A stretch of 6,335 nucleotides of DNA from DASRHD01 sp035499715 (GTDB taxonomy: Bacteria; Verrucomicrobiota; Verrucomicrobiia; Opitutales; Opitutaceae), in assembly GCA_035499715.1 (NCBI GenBank), contig DATJYF010000144.1, forward strand, positions 1-6,335, in the 5' to 3' direction. The notes beneath the pieces were generated by a model, which worked only from the letters and a program-made list of their open reading frames with translations, was not told the DNA's origin and ran no database searches. Both the position numbers and the translations under genes were made by a program. Below, piece after piece: positions 1-5,709 of the stretch. How positions within the stretch are numbered: the stretch's first letter is position 1; every line of letters begins with the position of its first letter.

Positions 1-178
1 GGTACATGGCATGGGTAGGGGACTTAACAAATGGGAAATCTATTTTCTTGGTTTCTATTGATTGAGGCATGGAACGTAATTTGTTGCTCACCGTTGCACT
101 GGACGCCTTTCCGGTCAACCCGGAATAAAATCCCATTTGGATTGGAGGCCGAAGCCATACCCTTAAGTTACTCTTAAT

Positions 179-206
179 CACAGGTTGGGGCAAACTGTGA
201 CTTTTT
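179..206 (+). terminator. Candidate rho-independent terminator, first of a tandem pair
   Basis: CACAGGTT (179-186) pairs with AAACTGTG (192-199) with one mismatch around a GGGGC loop, and is followed by AC and five Ts (202-206). The orientation fits termination of a rightward transcript entering from left of the window. The stem is moderate, so it could be chance or part of a mobile-element end. Confidence 0.4.
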
Positions 207-233
207 GGTGCAAGTTGGGGCTTGCCCTTTTTT
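207..233 (+). terminator. Candidate rho-independent terminator, second of a tandem pair
   Basis: GCAAG (210-214) pairs perfectly with CTTGC (221-225) around a TTGGGG loop. Two flanking G-C pairs may extend it past one mismatch. The stem is followed by CC and six Ts (228-233). It repeats the loop sequence and architecture of the hairpin just upstream, which strengthens both as a rightward terminator pair. No complete gene upstream is visible. Confidence 0.5.
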
Positions 234-295
234 GACCCTGATTTTTTCATCTTCCCGGCTTTTTGGCCCGCTTTTGAGCTACTTGAGGTGAAGGG

Positions 296-469
296 TCAAT
301 CACCCCAGTTTTCAAGGCGGCGGAGATCTGTCTCGTGCCGCGATTCCAGCTCCGCCAACCGGTCACAGAGCGCAATCGCGACTTCGGCCAGATGCTTGAT
401 GCCTTCGGAACTAGCCGGCTCATTTCGGATTCGAACCGCCGCGGACTTGATGTCTTCATAGGTTGCCAT
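296..469 (-). CDS. Small helical (coiled-coil-like) hypothetical protein, 57 aa
   Basis: I do not recognise a named family. The protein starts MATYEDIKSA and is charged and strongly helical. Residues about 23-54 (from GIKHLAEVAI to the LRRLENWGD end) show a spacing of Leu, Ile and Val compatible with an amphipathic helix or short coiled coil. There is no signal peptide, membrane segment or metal-binding motif, so it is probably a cytoplasmic oligomerising or adaptor-like protein. The frame stays open further upstream (to 595), but that stretch is Arg/Pro-rich and unlike the compact helical part, so the ATG at 469 was chosen. No strong Shine-Dalgarno precedes it. It lies 126 bp downstream of the 77-aa gene on the same strand and could be co-transcribed with it. 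The function is unknown. Confidence 0.55.
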   Translation of the reverse strand: MATYEDIKSAAVRIRNEPASSEGIKHLAEVAIALCDRLAELESRHETDLRRLENWGD

Positions 470-595
470 AACGATCGGCTCGTGCCATGCCGGCTTCTCA
501 CGGCTGCGCCGGGGTGCCGGCAAGTAGCTTCGGTCACGATGGGCGATTAGTCGAGAGACGAACGACGATTTCTCGAAAATCTTGCCGCGCCGCAC

Positions 596-829
596 TCAGG
601 CGGCGCCCGGCGCGACCGGCACTTTCCGCTTCCGCAAAAATCCGTCCAGGGCGTTCAAGTCCGTGGTGTCACCGCGCGAAAGTTCATATTCCGTGGAGAC
701 GACCCGCGACAGAAAGCCGTCCAGCCAGTCCAGCAACACGGCGCGGCGGGGGAGCCAGATCTCAGGCGCGGCGAGAATGGCGGTGCGCAGACTATGAGCG
801 TGGGTAAGCTGTTCCTGATATTTGTGCAT
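596..829 (-). CDS. Hypothetical protein, 77 aa, good ribosome-binding site
   Basis: The family is unrecognised. The protein begins MHKYQEQLTHAHSLR and has a central aromatic/Leu-rich helical segment (about residues 16-45, including EIWLPRRAVLLDWLDGFLSR). A second short segment (DLNALDGFLRKRK) precedes a Pro/Ala tail. There is no signal peptide, and the hydrophobic part is amphipathic rather than membrane-spanning, so it is likely cytoplasmic. The start at 829 is supported by GAGGAACCAC immediately upstream, placing GAGG six bases from the ATG. The same frame remains open upstream to 1195, giving a possible 198-199 aa form with a zinc-finger-like N-terminus. The strong internal ribosome-binding site and the divergent gene's need for a promoter favour the short form. 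The 57-aa gene follows downstream on the same strand. Confidence 0.6.
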   Translation of the reverse strand: MHKYQEQLTHAHSLRTAILAAPEIWLPRRAVLLDWLDGFLSRVVSTEYELSRGDTTDLNALDGFLRKRKVPVAPGAA

Positions 830-1197
830 GTGGTTCCTCGTGTTTTTGCCCGGAGATTGATCGGACGGAGCGACGCCGAGCATCTGCCTATGCGCCGCCG
901 AGTCGAGCGCCATCGGCCGCGCGTGCGCGGATAGTGCGAACCCCGTGCGACGGTGGCGCTTCGAGAAAAAATAAATCGGCGAGTCATTCGCGCGAGGGGC
1001 GGGATCCCGATATTTTTTGGAATCGCGCGATGGTCCTTGCGTTTTAGACTTTTTGCCCGGAGCTTCCATGGGTAAGTGGCGTTTAGAGCCCAGTTGCTGG
1101 TGAGTCTTCAGGTGAGCTTCAAGTTCAGGTGATGATTCGAAACCCGATTCCCGGGAACACACTGAACACCGAACGAAGCATACGAAATACATCACTC
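830..1197. other. Divergent intergenic region with an open, C2H2-finger-like minus-strand frame
   Basis: This 368-bp stretch separates the leftward 77-aa gene from the rightward RRM gene and should hold the promoters of both. The minus-strand frame of the 77-aa gene is nevertheless stop-free through it, up to an ATG at 1192. Its first part reads CSVC, then a Phe, then ELEAHLKTH. This gives C-x2-C-x5-F-x5-L-x2-H-x3-H, close to the classical C2H2 finger except that x5 replaces x3 after the second Cys. The remainder is basic and disordered-looking. That start would lie five bases from the RRM ATG. I list it as an unresolved alternative, not as a gene. Perfect palindromes CGGGATCCCG (1000-1009) and TTCCCGGGAA (1148-1157) also lie here. 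Confidence 0.4.
1099..1132 (+). repeat. Three GGTGA repeats upstream of the RRM gene
   Basis: GGTGA occurs at 1099-1103, 1111-1115 and 1128-1132. The last two sit inside an identical nine-base TTCAGGTGA (1107-1115 and 1124-1132, 17 bases apart). The cluster ends 65 bases before the RRM start codon. It could be an iterated protein-binding site in the promoter or leader, or a local duplication. On the minus strand it overlaps the finger-like motif. Confidence 0.4.
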
Positions 1198-1449
1198 ATG
1201 AACCCGAAACTTTATGTTGGAAACGTGTCGTTCCAAACCACCGAGGCGGATCTCCGCCAGGCATTCGGCCAGTTTGGCGCGGTGACCGACATTCACATCG
1301 CGAGTGACCGCATAACGGGCCGGCCGCGCGGTTTTGCCTTCATCACGTTCAGCAATGCGGACGAGAGCAAGCTCGCGGCGGAAAAGATGAACGGCGCCGA
1401 TCTCGGCGGTCGCCCGCTGACCGTCAACGAAGCGAAGCCCAAGGGATAA
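1198..1449 (+). CDS. Small RNA-binding protein with a single RRM domain, 83 aa
   Basis: A single RNA-recognition motif fills the protein. RNP2 is LYVGNV (residues about 5-10) and RNP1 is RGFAFITF (about 44-51), with aromatic residues at the usual RNA-contacting positions. The first helix is TTEADLRQAFGQFG, the second is SNADESKLAAEKMNG, and the last strand is RPLTVNEAKP. Proteins of this size and arrangement occur in cyanobacteria, Verrucomicrobiota and other bacteria. They bind single-stranded RNA, often as cold-inducible RNA chaperones or mRNA-localising factors. Here the role is inferred to be cytoplasmic RNA binding. The ATG at 1198 was chosen because the RRM begins right after it; the in-frame ATGs at 1129 and 1132 would add a non-RRM extension. 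No clear Shine-Dalgarno is visible. The protein ends directly after the RRM, without the Gly/Arg-rich tail many relatives carry. Confidence 0.93.
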   Translation: MNPKLYVGNVSFQTTEADLRQAFGQFGAVTDIHIASDRITGRPRGFAFITFSNADESKLAAEKMNGADLGGRPLTVNEAKPKG

Positions 1450-1458
1450 ATGGGCGGC

Positions 1459-1478
1459 GGCCGTTCCTGCGGACGGCC
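1459..1478 (+). terminator. Hairpin after the RRM gene, no U-tract
   Basis: GGCCGT (1459-1464) pairs with ACGGCC (1473-1478). An alternative fold pairs GGCCG with CGGCC and TCC with GGA around a TGC loop, with a bulged T. It lies nine bases after the TAA. No T-run follows, so it may be a 3'-end stabilising hairpin or a U-less terminator rather than a classical intrinsic terminator. Confidence 0.45.
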
Positions 1479-1558
1479 CTGATCTTCGCGCCGCGGGGGC
1501 ACGTTTGCGGCGATCACCGCCTGCGCAGAACCCGGCTCGGCGCCGCAGACTGCCGGTT

Positions 1559-1726
1559 CCGATGCAGGCCGCTCGCGCGGGCGCTTTCCCGGATGTATCC
1601 CATCGCTTCGCAAAGCTCGCCATCGCCGCCTTAGGCAGGATCGGCTTTCACGCCATTGACCACGAGCTGCCGGATCGCGCGCGTGAGTTTGTCGGCATCG
1701 TCGCGCCGGTCCTGGACCGCAATCAC
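1559..1726 (-). pseudogene. Probable remnant of a response-regulator receiver domain
   Basis: Read leftward from 1726, the frame gives VIAVQDRRDDADKLTRAIRQ, followed by LVVNGVKADPA, a TAA stop (1631-1633), then in the same frame GGDGELCEAMGYIRESA. This resembles the start of Rcp1/CheY-type receiver domains, typically I-L-V-V-E-D-N-P-D-D-A-x-L-x-R-A-L-R-K-L, then a Val-rich strand and D-G-x-E-A. The match includes the DxxDDAxxLxRAxRxL pattern. The segment with the phosphorylated Asp, the conserved Thr/Ser and the conserved Lys is missing, and no start codon or ribosome-binding site is convincing. It is best read as a decayed fragment. An alternative is a chance resemblance, or a real small 82-aa protein starting at 1879. 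Confidence 0.4.
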
Positions 1727-1964
1727 TTGATTTTGCCGCGCCGGAAGCGAAGGCGAAGACGCACCGTTTAAAGCGGATGAGCCGAGATTAAAGGCCCGTG
1801 TCGCCCGTGAATCAGGTATGCAAGCCTTCAAGCGGGGTGCACGCACCTTAACGGCAGGCCGTGAGGTCGCTTCAGGCATTGGTCTCAGTGATATTTTTTG
1901 ACTCCTTGGTTCGAACGTTACGTCATTTCCCCAATGACCGGTTGCATTGCGGAATGAGAATCAA

Positions 1965-2516
1965 ATGAAACGCCTGCTGCTATCGCTTCCATTTGTCGTA
2001 TTTGGCGGTTCGATGATTTGGCTGACCCGGACTTCCGACCCAAAAGAATGGATGGCCATCACCGCGCTGTCCTCGTTCGTGTTATCGCTGCTCGTGGTGC
2101 CGATTATTTCGCGAAGGAGCCTGCTTCTCGGTTATACCGCCATTATATTTACCCTGCTGGTGGCCGCCGTTTCGATTGTCTTCTACATTCATTCTGAGCC
2201 TCCGCCGTCGCAATCGGAAGTGGCCAAGTTATTTGTTAATGATTCGATCAAGGTTCCACTGGCATGCTATCGTATGGCGATTGGACATTATCCTATGACC
2301 GCGGAAGGCCTCGATGCATTGGTCCGCTGCCCAAAGGGCCTGGAGAAAATATGGAAAGGACCCTATGTTGCCGGCGATCATGTGCCTTTGGATCCCTGGG
2401 GGCGTCCATATCAGTATCGGTGCCCAGGCATTCACAACCCGAAAGGTTATGATGTGTGGAGCCTCGGGCCAGACGGAAAATCGAGCGAGGACGACATCGG
2501 GAACTGGTCGCGGTGA
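1965..2516 (+). CDS. Membrane protein with GspG-like (T2SS pseudopilin) C-terminal domain, 183 aa
   Basis: The N-terminal half has three hydrophobic segments (about residues 4-20, 30-48 and 53-75). The C-terminal half (about 84-181) follows the type II secretion major pseudopilin GspG pattern: YRMAIGHYPMTAEGLDALV (102-120), then KGPYV (131-135), LDPWGRPYQY (142-151) and YDVWSLGPDGKSSEDDIGNW (162-181). The last segment corresponds to the calcium-binding C-terminus of GspG and keeps Leu167, Ser173, Ser174 and the Asp176-Asp177 pair. The usual prepilin cleavage motif (Gly then Phe-Thr-x-x-Glu) is absent, so it is not expected to be processed and assembled like GspG. Three Cys residues (101, 122, 153) could allow a disulfide outside the cytoplasm. 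The ATG at 1965 is preferred over the TTG at 1947. No other secretion genes are nearby. Confidence 0.85.
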   Translation: MKRLLLSLPFVVFGGSMIWLTRTSDPKEWMAITALSSFVLSLLVVPIISRRSLLLGYTAIIFTLLVAAVSIVFYIHSEPPPSQSEVAKLFVNDSIKVPLACYRMAIGHYPMTAEGLDALVRCPKGLEKIWKGPYVAGDHVPLDPWGRPYQYRCPGIHNPKGYDVWSLGPDGKSSEDDIGNWSR

Positions 2517-2533
2517 AAATGAAAGCTCATGCC

Positions 2534-2558
2534 TGTGGGGTTAGGGCACCCAGCCACA
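2534..2558 (+). terminator. Hairpin after the GspG-like gene, no U-tract
   Basis: TGTGG (2534-2538) pairs with CCACA (2554-2558). An inner GGT/ACC extension has a bulged CAG and a TAGGGC loop. It begins 17 bases after the stop codon. There is no T-run, so termination is plausible but unproven. Confidence 0.3.
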
Positions 2559-2579
2559 AGCGGATGAAATTCGGCTGCA

Positions 2580-2607
2580 TTGACACCCGCGGAGCCGCGC
2601 TTAACTA
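2580..2607 (+). promoter_or_regulatory. Possible promoter for the GT-C/TPR gene
   Basis: A perfect TTGACA (2580-2585) is followed, after 15-16 bases, by TTAACT/TAACTA (2601-2607), a poor -10 match. It lies 85-90 bases upstream of the chosen start codon, in the 153-bp gap after the GspG-like gene. The same TTG could serve as a start codon in the longer reading, but the promoter reading looks more natural. The weak -10 keeps confidence low. Confidence 0.25.
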
Positions 2608-2669
2608 GGCGGCGTGCGGCTTTCTTTCCCCACTGGCCCGGTGTTTCCGTCGCTTCGCAGCGGCGCGGC

Positions 2670-5261
2670 ATGATGCAACTGACAACGGAGAGCCGGCGCG
2701 CGCAGTGGATCGGCCTGCTCGGCGCGTGGGCCATCGCAGCGCTGCTGCTCTGGCTGCATTTGGCCGCTTATCGCGATTACGTTCAAATCCTGGATCGCAC
2801 CGGATTGCGGGGAACGCCGGCGGCGGGGACGCCGTTGCGGCAGATTTGTCCGGATGCCGACACGCAGATGTGGGTGCGGCACGCCATCGCGCTGACCGAG
2901 GGTGCGGGGCCGCAGATGCGCTTCACCCATGCGGACAACGCGCCGTACGGCCGCGAGGTGCACTGGGATTCGGGCCTGCCGTGGCTGATCGTGTTGGCCG
3001 GATCGTTCCGGCACGAGCTTGACGGCACGCCGTGGCCGCAAGCCATCGAGCAGGCGATTGCGTGGTTCAATCTGCCGCTGCTGATGGCGTTCGTGATCGC
3101 GCTCTCGACGTGGGTGAGCCGGCGGGCCGGCCTGGGGGCCGGAGTTTTTTTAACGTTTGCGATGATGGGAAACGACGACTTCTACAACGGATTCAGCCCG
3201 TTCTTTGTCGGCCATCACGGCGTTTTTGCGGCGGCGGTGCTCGGACTGGTCCTGGGCGTCGCGTTCATGGGCGCAGGATTCTGGCGCGTGTCCGATGGCG
3301 GTAATTCACTTTTGCCGCGGTCCGTGGAGGAGGCCCGGCGCGCGGCTGTGTTCTCGGCGGTGTGCGGCGGCATCGGCATGTGGGTCAGCGCGCCAACGCT
3401 GGTGCCGGCCATCGCCATTTGCGGCATCGCGGGAGCGGGATTGATCGCTGCGTTTGGCCGCCGGGCGGTGGAGGAAGGCGCGAGCCTCGAGCCGGCGATC
3501 TGGCGGCTGTGGGGCGCGGTGGGCGGAACGATCAGTTTGATTTTCTACCTGCTTGAATATGCACCTCATCATCTCGGCCTGCGGCTGGAAGTGAATCATC
3601 CATTCTACGCCGCGGCATGGTGGGGCGGCGGCGAGGTCATTGCCCAAATCGCGGAGTGGCGGCTGGCCGGAAAAAATTTTCGGCCGCGAACCGTACGGCT
3701 GACGCTGGCGGCGGCGGCGATTCTGCTCGCGCCGGCGACGATCGCGCTGGGCGGATCGAGCGTGTTCGTCGTGTTCGATCCGTTTGTCGCGCAGCTGGCG
3801 CAATACGTGTCGGAAGGCTATTCGCTGGCCAAGGCGGTTCGCGTTTTCGGGCCGGCCCAACTCTGGAACGAGCTGCCGTGGACCGGCGCCGCGCTCGGGC
3901 TCGGTGCCGCCGGGTGGTGGCGGTGCCGTTTTCCGGACCGCGTAGTCGTGGCGTTCGCCGGACTCGCGGCCGTTGCCGCCACAGCGATGGCTGCGGCGCA
4001 GCTGCGCTGGTGGACGAGCGCGGCGGCCATGCAGATCGTGATGATCCTCGTGGCGGTGGTGGCGCTCGCCGGCCGGAGGGCAAACTGGCTGAAGTGGAGT
4101 GTGCTGGCCGTCGTCATCGGCGCACTCTGCCTGCCGCCCGCGATTTCCCGGATCGCGACGCAGCGGCGCGACAACCGCCGCCATCTCGTCGACCGCATGG
4201 ACGCACTGCAACCGCTATACCGCGACATCGCGCGCGCGCTTCGCGCCTCGCAGCCTGGCGGAAACATCATCCTGCTCGCGAGCCCGAATGCGTCGGACTC
4301 GATCGGCTACTACGGACGATTGCAGACGATCGGAACGCTTTATTGGGAAAACGTCGCCGGCCTGCGGGCGGCGGCTGGGATTTTCTCGGCGCAATCGCCC
4401 GACGAAGCGCGGCGATTGGTGAGGAAACGCGGAATCACTCACATGGTGATGATTTCCGAGGAAAATTTTCTCGCCCAGTATTTCAGCCTGCTGCACTCAA
4501 ACCCGAACGGCGAGTCGCTGGAATCTTCTTTTGGCTACCAGCTTTTGGTCGGCAGCGACGTTCCGCTCTGGCTTGAGCCGATTCCTTACGATGCGCCCAG
4601 GGATGTGCGGGTTCATCCGGAACGGATCGCGCTGTTCAAGACGCGGTTCAGCTCGCCGCCGGCGGAGGCGGACTACGAAGCGGCGTTGAAGGACCTTGCG
4701 TTTGGCGACACGGCAGCGGCGGAAGACAAGCTTGATGCCGCGCTCGCCCTGGCGCCGGACTCGGCGGAGTTCTGGCTCGCGAAAGCCAGGCTGCTCCTCG
4801 GCCGTGGCGATGCTGCCGGTGCCCTGGCGGCCGTGAACGAATCGGCCGCGCACGCCGCGCCGGCGCAGCGGTTCGGCATTTTCGCCGAGGCGGCCTATGG
4901 TTTCCATGCGAACGGCGCCTTTCCGGAAACGGCGCAGCTCTGCCGGCAGGCCCTCGCGCTGCACTTCGATGCCACGATCGCGAACAACCTGGTCTGGCTG
5001 CTCGCGACCTGCGCCGACGACCGCGTCCGCAACGGCGCCGAAGCGCTCAAGCTCGCGGAGCGGCTGGCGCCGGACCATCCGGAATATCGTTTTCGCAGCG
5101 CGCAGGCGGCGGCGCTGGCCGAGTGCGGGCGTTTTCGCGAAGCAGTGGAACTCTCCGAGCGGGCGATGGCCGGCGCGAAAAAGACGGGCGACGAAAAAGG
5201 CGCGGCCGACGAGCAGCAGCACCTGGCGGCCTACCGCGCCAGCCGACCCTGGCGGGAGTGA
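2670..5261 (+). CDS. Polytopic membrane protein, GT-C/STT3-like, with C-terminal TPR repeats, 863 aa
   Basis: Residues about 13-492 contain many hydrophobic segments: 13-34, 133-150, 184-205, 226-263, 280-300, 344-365, 425-468 and 473-492. Between the first two lies PDADTQMWVRHAIALTEG (Asp62 and Asp64), placed like the acidic first-loop motif of GT-C enzymes. FFVGHHGVF (His182-His183) resembles the DHH motif of STT3/AglB-like proteins, with Gly in place of Asp. Residues about 493-667 form a soluble segment (including IGYYGRLQTIGTLYWENVAG and RGITHMVM) like the part after the last TM in such proteins. From Asp668 onward about five TPR units follow, including NNLVWLLATCADDRVRNGAE. The inferred role is transfer of a lipid-linked sugar at the membrane; substrate and activity are unknown. 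The ATG at 2670 (or 2673) is preferred to an upstream TTG (2580). No good Shine-Dalgarno is visible. Confidence 0.85.
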   Translation: MMQLTTESRRAQWIGLLGAWAIAALLLWLHLAAYRDYVQILDRTGLRGTPAAGTPLRQICPDADTQMWVRHAIALTEGAGPQMRFTHADNAPYGREVHWDSGLPWLIVLAGSFRHELDGTPWPQAIEQAIAWFNLPLLMAFVIALSTWVSRRAGLGAGVFLTFAMMGNDDFYNGFSPFFVGHHGVFAAAVLGLVLGVAFMGAGFWRVSDGGNSLLPRSVEEARRAAVFSAVCGGIGMWVSAPTLVPAIAICGIAGAGLIAAFGRRAVEEGASLEPAIWRLWGAVGGTISLIFYLLEYAPHHLGLRLEVNHPFYAAAWWGGGEVIAQIAEWRLAGKNFRPRTVRLTLAAAAILLAPATIALGGSSVFVVFDPFVAQLAQYVSEGYSLAKAVRVFGPAQLWNELPWTGAALGLGAAGWWRCRFPDRVVVAFAGLAAVAATAMAAAQLRWWTSAAAMQIVMILVAVVALAGRRANWLKWSVLAVVIGALCLPPAISRIATQRRDNRRHLVDRMDALQPLYRDIARALRASQPGGNIILLASPNASDSIGYYGRLQTIGTLYWENVAGLRAAAGIFSAQSPDEARRLVRKRGITHMVMISEENFLAQYFSLLHSNPNGESLESSFGYQLLVGSDVPLWLEPIPYDAPRDVRVHPERIALFKTRFSSPPAEADYEAALKDLAFGDTAAAEDKLDAALALAPDSAEFWLAKARLLLGRGDAAGALAAVNESAAHAAPAQRFGIFAEAAYGFHANGAFPETAQLCRQALALHFDATIANNLVWLLATCADDRVRNGAEALKLAERLAPDHPEYRFRSAQAAALAECGRFREAVELSERAMAGAKKTGDEKGAADEQQHLAAYRASRPWRE

Positions 5262-5282
5262 GGTGCATTAGCACGATGCGCC
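5262..5282 (+). terminator. Hairpin immediately after the GT-C/TPR gene stop
   Basis: GGTGCAT (5262-5268) pairs with ATGCGCC (5276-5282) over seven base pairs, including one G-T wobble, around a seven-base loop. It starts at the base after the stop codon. No T-run follows. It may be a U-less terminator or a 3'-end stabiliser. Confidence 0.4.
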
Positions 5283-5334
5283 AGGACTCGGTCGATGCTT
5301 GTCGCGGGCCGTTTCATTTTCAATGACGTTGACC

Positions 5335-5445
5335 ATGAAAAAACTCCAGCTTGTGAAAATGATATTCTTCGGGTTTGGACTTGCCGGTTTGGCGTCGTGC
5401 GCCACGCCGGCGCCCAAGCCTCACCGGCGTGGAGCGGAAGGTTGA
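5335..5445 (+). CDS. Very small lipoprotein (entericidin-like size), 36 aa
   Basis: The frame MKKLQLVKMIFFGFGLAGLA followed by SCATPAPKP is a textbook lipoprotein signal. It has a Lys-rich n-region, a hydrophobic core (about residues 10-20) and a lipobox L-A-S-C with the modified Cys at position 22. The mature part would be only about 15 residues, Pro/Ala-rich then basic, ending RRGAEG. It should be lipidated and membrane-anchored; the function is unknown. Tiny lipoproteins of this kind are common in Gram-negative genomes and are usually missed because of length. The C-terminal HRRGAEG looks unlike a typical ending, so a frameshifted longer ancestor is possible. No clear Shine-Dalgarno is seen. 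An inverted repeat ACGCCCG/CGGGCGT (5446-5452 and 5483-5489) begins right after the stop. It lies 73 bp downstream of the GT-C/TPR gene. Confidence 0.6.
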   Translation: MKKLQLVKMIFFGFGLAGLASCATPAPKPHRRGAEG

Positions 5446-5670
5446 ACGCCCGTGCCGTTCTCGCGCAAAAAACTCCCAGCGGCGGGCGTGTCGGGTGACA
5501 AGCGCATGACGGACAAAAAATAACGAAAAGCCAAGGTGCTGTTAAAAGCAGTGACAAAGCGCGGTGAGGTCCTCTTGCGATTTTTGTTCACGAAAGCCGG
5601 CATTGATCATTGCGCCGCCTGAGCGGCGATCGGAACTGGCGGGCAGACGCCGTTGGTCTTTCATCTGACC

Positions 5671-5682
5671 TCCGCATGCGGA
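5671..5682. promoter_or_regulatory. Perfect 12-bp palindrome TCCGCATGCGGA
   Basis: TCCGCATGCGGA is self-complementary over all 12 bases. It lies 156 bases upstream of the beta-propeller gene. Such a site could bind a dimeric regulator, but GC-rich palindromes of this size also arise by chance. Confidence 0.25.
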
Positions 5683-5709
5683 TGTGGTGGTGCCGATCTG
5701 CGGACAAAG

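Larger units (their letters stand above)
1..295. other. Gene-poor, A+T-richer left flank
   Basis: No frame here has the look of a conserved protein. The base composition is clearly more A+T-rich than the genes to the right, with several T-runs on the plus strand. The only structure I can support is a pair of hairpins with similar loops (179-206 and 207-233), described separately. A 44-codon minus-strand frame (24-158) exists but has no supporting feature. The hairpin/repeat cluster could be the 3' end of a rightward gene off the window or a decayed end of a mobile element. Neither can be proved from this sequence. Confidence 0.5.
1450..1964. other. 515-bp stretch without an intact gene
   Basis: No intact gene is supported here. 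Contents from left to right are: the hairpin behind the RRM gene; a minus-strand receiver-domain-like remnant (1559-1726); a small inverted repeat GGTGC-AC-GCACC (1836-1847); and a TTGACT hexamer at 1898-1903, ahead of the next gene. A rightward frame at 1505-1771 is Arg/Pro-rich and is only the opposite strand of the remnant. TTGACT could be a -35 element for the GspG-like gene, but no good -10 follows at 15-18 bases, so I do not call a promoter. Confidence 0.45.

Noticed and set aside
24..158. 44-codon minus-strand frame starting MASASNPNGILFRVDRKG
   Set aside because: It has no ribosome-binding site, no recognisable motif and no neighbour supporting it; it is too short to call.
222..461. 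Plus-strand frame rich in Phe and Ser opposite the 57-aa gene
   Set aside because: It begins in T-runs, is antisense to a better coding frame, and has no ribosome-binding site.
1000..1009. Palindrome CGGGATCCCG followed by T-rich sequence, as a terminator
   Set aside because: The hairpin would have only three base pairs around a four-base loop, too weak to call.
1192..1623. Minus-strand open frame (143 codons) opposite the RRM gene
   Set aside because: It is antisense to a certain RRM domain and has the Arg/Ala-rich look of a GC-driven frame.
1898..1926. TTGACT as a possible -35 for the GspG-like gene
   Set aside because: No acceptable -10 hexamer lies 15-18 bases downstream.
3306..4211. 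Long minus-strand open frame (301 codons) inside the GT-C/TPR gene
   Set aside because: It is Arg/His/Pro-rich, antisense to a clear coding region, and explained by the high GC at third codon positions.
3617..4576. Long plus-strand open frame (319 codons) in another frame of the GT-C/TPR gene
   Set aside because: It overlaps the membrane domain entirely and has an Arg/Gly/Ala-rich composition without any recognisable motif.
4497..5222. Minus-strand open frame (241 codons) opposite the TPR region
   Set aside because: Its Arg-rich composition is antisense to repeats with a clear TPR signature; it is a shadow.
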